Assembly: GCA_003153855.1 (NCBI GenBank)
Contig: PMBM01000070.1
Span: 6,031 to 14,360 of the forward strand
From: Propionibacteriaceae bacterium
GTDB taxonomy: Bacteria; Actinomycetota; Actinomycetes; Propionibacteriales; Propionibacteriaceae
Reading direction: 5' to 3'
Length of the DNA stretch: 8,330 nucleotides
Position 1 is the stretch's first letter. Each line of letters starts with the position of its first letter. Positions 6,226-8,330 of the stretch are shown here, one piece after another. The notes under the pieces were generated by a model. That model searched no databases. It was given only the letters and a program-made list of their open reading frames with translations, and was not told the DNA's origin. Both the position numbers and the translations under genes were made by a program.

Positions 6226-7029
6226 ATGACCACTGCCCTTCGTTCGTACGACCACTACGCACCTGACATCGCCGCGACCGTGCTGCCGGGTGCCCCGGTG
6301 CCGAGCGGCCCCTACTGGACCGGCGCGGTGACGCGTCGCTCGGTGGCCACGGGCAGCCCCATCCGCTGGTCCGACGGTACGCACGCCGACACCGAGCTCG
6401 TACGTCTCGACGAACAGCTCGCGGCGTACGCCGTACTGCCCGGCGCGACCGACGTCACGCACCGCGAGGTCTCCTGGCTCGACTCGGACCGGCTCGGCGA
6501 CGAGTGGGCGATCACGCAGGTGCTCGCGCAGGGGTTCGGACGGGTGAGCCTGGAAGAGCTGCGTCGCCGGCTGCGGCGCGGGGGCTACCTGGTTGCGGCG
6601 GACGAGCTGACCATTGCCGACGCCATCGCCGGTACGCAGGCGGCTGTCTGGCGGGTCACGACCGGCCGTACGCTCGACGCCCGTCATGTGAACCTCCTCG
6701 CCGTGAGCCACCTGTACGACTACCTGCTCGGGAGAGCAGGCGTTCCGGGACACGGGCGGCGTGAGTTCTCGGGTCCCCTCGGAAGGCGGTACTTCGTGGC
6801 CGGTGCCCACGCGGTGGAGGTCCTCGGGGCCGAGGTCGTGGACCCCGACGGGCGCTCGCTGTCGGCCATCGTCGTGCCGGGACAGCGGTTCCATCTCCGG
6901 GGAGCAGGCCGTCGGGTCATGCTCCGCCACGGTGCCGTACGCGCTCGGCTGCTCGCCAGTCAGCAGAACCATCTCGTCACGATCACGGAGCAGGCGCCGG
7001 TGGTCGTCGACCAGATCCTCTCGAACTGA
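6226..7029 (+). CDS. TQXA-motif (thioester-domain-like) protein, unexported and cysteine-free
   Basis: This is a 267-residue protein. Residues 137-142, TQAAVW, match the TQxA...W block of Gram-positive thioester domains (TED, PF08341), and the surroundings fit: VSWLDSDRL.DEWAITQVLAQGF (82-104) parallels the W...I.wIL.n.yP segment, and HLYDYLLGRAG follows. Residues 183-260 (GPLGRRYFV...VVDPDGRSL...QNHLVTI) resemble the beta domain after TEDs in actinobacterial surface proteins. Genuine TEDs join a Cys near the N-terminal YC motif to this Gln; the aligned segment here, TELVRLD (56-62), has no Cys, and the protein has neither Cys nor Lys. There is no signal peptide, sortase motif or membrane helix. 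It may be a cytoplasmic, non-crosslinking relative; the function is unknown. AAGGA lies 9 nt before ATG 6226. Upstream is the Cys-rich leader ORF, and ppk2 follows after 51 bp. Confidence 0.72.
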   Translation: MTTALRSYDHYAPDIAATVLPGAPVPSGPYWTGAVTRRSVATGSPIRWSDGTHADTELVRLDEQLAAYAVLPGATDVTHREVSWLDSDRLGDEWAITQVLAQGFGRVSLEELRRRLRRGGYLVAADELTIADAIAGTQAAVWRVTTGRTLDARHVNLLAVSHLYDYLLGRAGVPGHGRREFSGPLGRRYFVAGAHAVEVLGAEVVDPDGRSLSAIVVPGQRFHLRGAGRRVMLRHGAVRARLLASQQNHLVTITEQAPVVVDQILSN

Positions 7030-7033
7030 CCCG

Positions 7034-7069
7034 GGTGGCTATGGTGGCTGTGGTGGCCATCGTGGCTTG
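7034..7069 (+). repeat. four degenerate 9-bp tandem repeats upstream of ppk2
   Basis: The units are GGTGGCTAT, GGTGGCTGT, GGTGGCCAT and CGTGGCTTG. They fill most of the 51-bp gap between the TQXA gene and ppk2, ending just before its GAGGAG ribosome-binding site (7071-7076). A gene-end relic, a slippage product or a regulatory repeat are all possible. Confidence 0.6.
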
Positions 7070-7080
7070 CGAGGAGATGC

Positions 7081-8016
7081 ATGGGCGTGGACGGTCCCAC
7101 GGATTTCGAGGACATACAGCCCGAAGCCACTGACAACCTGCGGGAGTTCATCGACCGCCTCATCGCCAAGGGCTACACCGTCGACGGCGGGAAGAGTCCG
7201 GACCCCCAGCTCATCGACCCGGGCGGCCGGGCGGTCGAGACCTGGCGCGAGGACTACCCGTACGACGAGCTGATGAACCGCGACGACTACGAGGCGGAGA
7301 AGTACCTGCTGCAGATCGAGCTGCTCAAGCTCCAGTACTGGGGCCAGGACCACGACGTCCGACACATCATCGTCTTCGAGGGTCGCGACGCGGCGGGCAA
7401 GGGCGGCACGATCAAGCGGTTCGGCGAGCACCTGAACCCCCGCGCGTCCCGCGTCGTCGCTCTCACGCAGCCCACGACGCGTGAGCTGGGCCAGTGGTAC
7501 TTCCAGCGCTACGTCGAGCACTTCCCGACCTACGGGGAGATCGTCATGTTCGACCGCTCCTGGTACAACCGGGCCGGTGTCGAGCGGGTCATGGGGTTCT
7601 GCACGCAGGAGCAGTACGACATCTTCATGAAGCAGACACCGGAGTTCGAGCGCCTTATCGTCGACGCGGGGACACATCTGACCAAGTTCTGGTTCTCGGT
7701 CACGAAGCGCGAGCAGCGGACCAGGTTCGCCATCCGTCAGATCGACCCTGTGCGTCGCTGGAAGCTGTCGCCGATCGATCTCGAGTCGCTCGGACGCTGG
7801 GACGACTACACGGCCGCCAAGGAGGCCATGCTCGCCGGGACCGACACGGACCATGCCCCGTGGATCACCGTGCGCAGCAACGACAAGAAGCGCGCGCGCC
7901 TGAATGCGATGCGGTACTACCTCAGCCAGTACTCCTACGAGGGCAAGGACCACTCCGTCGTCGCCGAGCCCGACCCCCTGATCGTCCAGCGCGCCAAGGA
8001 CACCGTCGGCGACTGA
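7081..8016 (+). CDS. ppk2: polyphosphate kinase 2 (PPK2 family)
   Basis: Cytoplasmic enzyme of the PPK2 family (PF03976) that moves phosphate between inorganic polyphosphate and nucleoside diphosphates, usually to make GTP or ATP. The 311-residue protein has one PPK2 domain, as in class I enzymes. Walker A is FEGRDAAGKGGTIKRF (residues 99-114), Walker B is MFDRSWYNRAGVERVMGF (156-173), and the lid and basic region contain SVTKREQRTRF and IDPVRRWKLSPIDLESLGRWDDYTAAKEAML. APWITVRSNDKKRARLNAMRYYL is the usual C-terminal signature. The N-terminal 60 residues are an acidic, variable extension. The start has GAGGAG 4 nt upstream; no other in-frame ATG is as well placed. The short gap to the TQXA gene on the same strand suggests co-transcription, but no functional link is evident. 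It appears intact. Whether it prefers GDP or ADP cannot be read from the sequence. Confidence 0.95.
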   Translation: MGVDGPTDFEDIQPEATDNLREFIDRLIAKGYTVDGGKSPDPQLIDPGGRAVETWREDYPYDELMNRDDYEAEKYLLQIELLKLQYWGQDHDVRHIIVFEGRDAAGKGGTIKRFGEHLNPRASRVVALTQPTTRELGQWYFQRYVEHFPTYGEIVMFDRSWYNRAGVERVMGFCTQEQYDIFMKQTPEFERLIVDAGTHLTKFWFSVTKREQRTRFAIRQIDPVRRWKLSPIDLESLGRWDDYTAAKEAMLAGTDTDHAPWITVRSNDKKRARLNAMRYYLSQYSYEGKDHSVVAEPDPLIVQRAKDTVGD

Positions 8017-8045
8017 GCGCTGCGAGTCCGCACGGTGGTACAGGC

Positions 8046-8330
8046 AGCAGCGCGACTCCGGGCCAGGTGGCGCTGGCCTGGATGCTCTGCAAGGAGCCCT
8101 GGATCGTCCCGATCCCGGGGACCCGGAACGTCGACCGGCTCCGGGAGAACCTGGGTGCGTCTGACGCCCTGCTCACCGCCGACGAGGTGACCGAGGTCGA
8201 CGAGGCCCTCGACCGCATTCCGATGTCCGCGGTGTTCGGCGGCTCGGCGCCGCGTCGCTGGCGGCCTCGTGGGAGCACTCGGGGTCTTCGCCTCGAAGAC
8301 CCGGTGTGCGCAGGTTATGAGCGGGGTCAG
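8046..8330 (+). pseudogene. 5'-truncated aldo/keto reductase remnant
   Basis: Frame starting at 8046 reads SSATPGQVALAWMLCKEP, then WIVPIPGTRNVDRLRENLGA, LLTADEVTEVDEALDRIPMS and AVFGGS. This is the C-terminal portion of aldo/keto reductases: the [AT]PxQVALAW helix, the IVPIPGT strand that binds NADPH, and the RLxENLGA...LTxDE helices. Full enzymes are about 310-340 residues; only about 70 recognisable residues remain. No start codon precedes the homology in frame, and the catalytic Asp-Tyr-Lys-His region is missing. The remnant begins about 30 bp after the ppk2 stop, so a deletion or recombination joined the two. After FGGS (about 8246) the frame stays open to the window edge but becomes Arg-rich, so similarity ends there. 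The identification is firm; calling it non-functional follows from the missing N-terminus. Confidence 0.75.
8282..8302. terminator. strong hairpin, candidate terminator downstream of ppk2
   Basis: GGGTCTTCG (8282-8290) and CGAAGACCC (8294-8302) form a perfect 9-bp stem around a CCT loop. No T-tract follows, as is common for actinobacterial terminators. It lies about 265 bp after the ppk2 stop and just past the recognisable end of the aldo/keto reductase remnant, where that gene's original terminator would be expected. Being symmetric, it could act in both directions. Confidence 0.55.

Noticed and set aside
6175..6228. UGA readthrough fusing the Cys-rich leader to the TQXA protein
   Set aside because: The two ORFs share a frame with no other stop between them, so readthrough would add a Cys-bearing N-terminus. 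The intervening codons do not look coding, the second gene has its own AAGGA and ATG, and no selenocysteine-type element is seen.
5992..6972. A 326-codon minus-strand ORF crossing the intergenic region and the TQXA gene
   Set aside because: It lacks recognisable motifs and covers both a promoter region and a plus-strand gene with family signatures; codon bias favours the plus strand.
7041..7133. Short ORF starting MVAVVAIVACEEM in the 9-bp repeats
   Set aside because: It arises from the repeat composition, overlaps the ppk2 start out of frame and has no ribosome-binding site or supported promoter.
7039..7953. A 304-codon minus-strand ORF opposite ppk2
   Set aside because: Antisense to an unmistakable PPK2 with Walker motifs; Leu/Val/Asp-rich translation without domains.
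1..8330. CRISPR arrays, tRNA/rRNA genes, transposases, attachment sites
   Set aside because: I found no spaced direct repeats, tRNA-like cloverleaf, transposase motifs or terminal inverted repeats, although the truncated gene remnants suggest past rearrangement.

Overview
The window is high-GC DNA with strong G/C preference at third codon positions, GTG/TTG as plausible start codons, many 4-bp gene overlaps and two promoters placed for leaderless transcripts. This points to an actinobacterium. A member of the Propionibacteriales (Nocardioides or Aeromicrobium type) is a guess; no rRNA or clear marker gene is present to settle it.

Layout. (1) Positions 1-1354, minus strand: a two-gene operon of an ArsR-family repressor and a YraQ/ArsP-type permease, translationally coupled, with a visible promoter and a dyad over the start codon. 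The permease runs off the left edge. (2) Positions 1329-1592, plus strand: an 87-codon ORF that looks like the C-terminal tail of an SGNH/GDSL hydrolase. The arsR promoter lies inside it. (3) Positions 1619-5990, minus strand: a compact surface-glycan operon, transcribed uxs > GT2 (GtrB-like) > gtrA > conserved membrane protein > small frameshifted ORF > ugd. Every junction except the last is an ATGA/GTGA 4-bp overlap. (4) Positions 5991-6225: the divergent control region, carrying a candidate uxs promoter and, on the plus strand, a leaderless 21-residue Cys-rich leader peptide. (5) Positions 6226-8016, plus strand: an unexported TQXA (thioester-domain-like) protein with no cysteine, followed by polyphosphate kinase 2. 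(6) Positions 8017-8330: a 5'-truncated aldo/keto reductase remnant and a strong hairpin.

How the genes fit together. Ugd oxidises UDP-glucose to UDP-glucuronate and Uxs decarboxylates this to UDP-xylose. The GtrB-like transferase would load a sugar, plausibly xylose or glucuronate, onto polyprenyl phosphate, and GtrA would help flip it across the membrane. The 200-residue membrane protein sits where Gtr systems usually carry their third, acceptor-specific component. No large polytopic transferase is visible; the frameshifted small ORF occupies a slot where one could have been lost.

The most unusual part is the plus-strand unit. A Cys-codon-rich leaderless leader peptide, of the kind known as cysteine-responsive attenuators in mycobacteria, sits in front of a thioester-domain-like protein that has lost the thioester Cys and any signal peptide and contains no Cys or Lys at all. 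I know of no described pairing of this kind, but I could not search databases.
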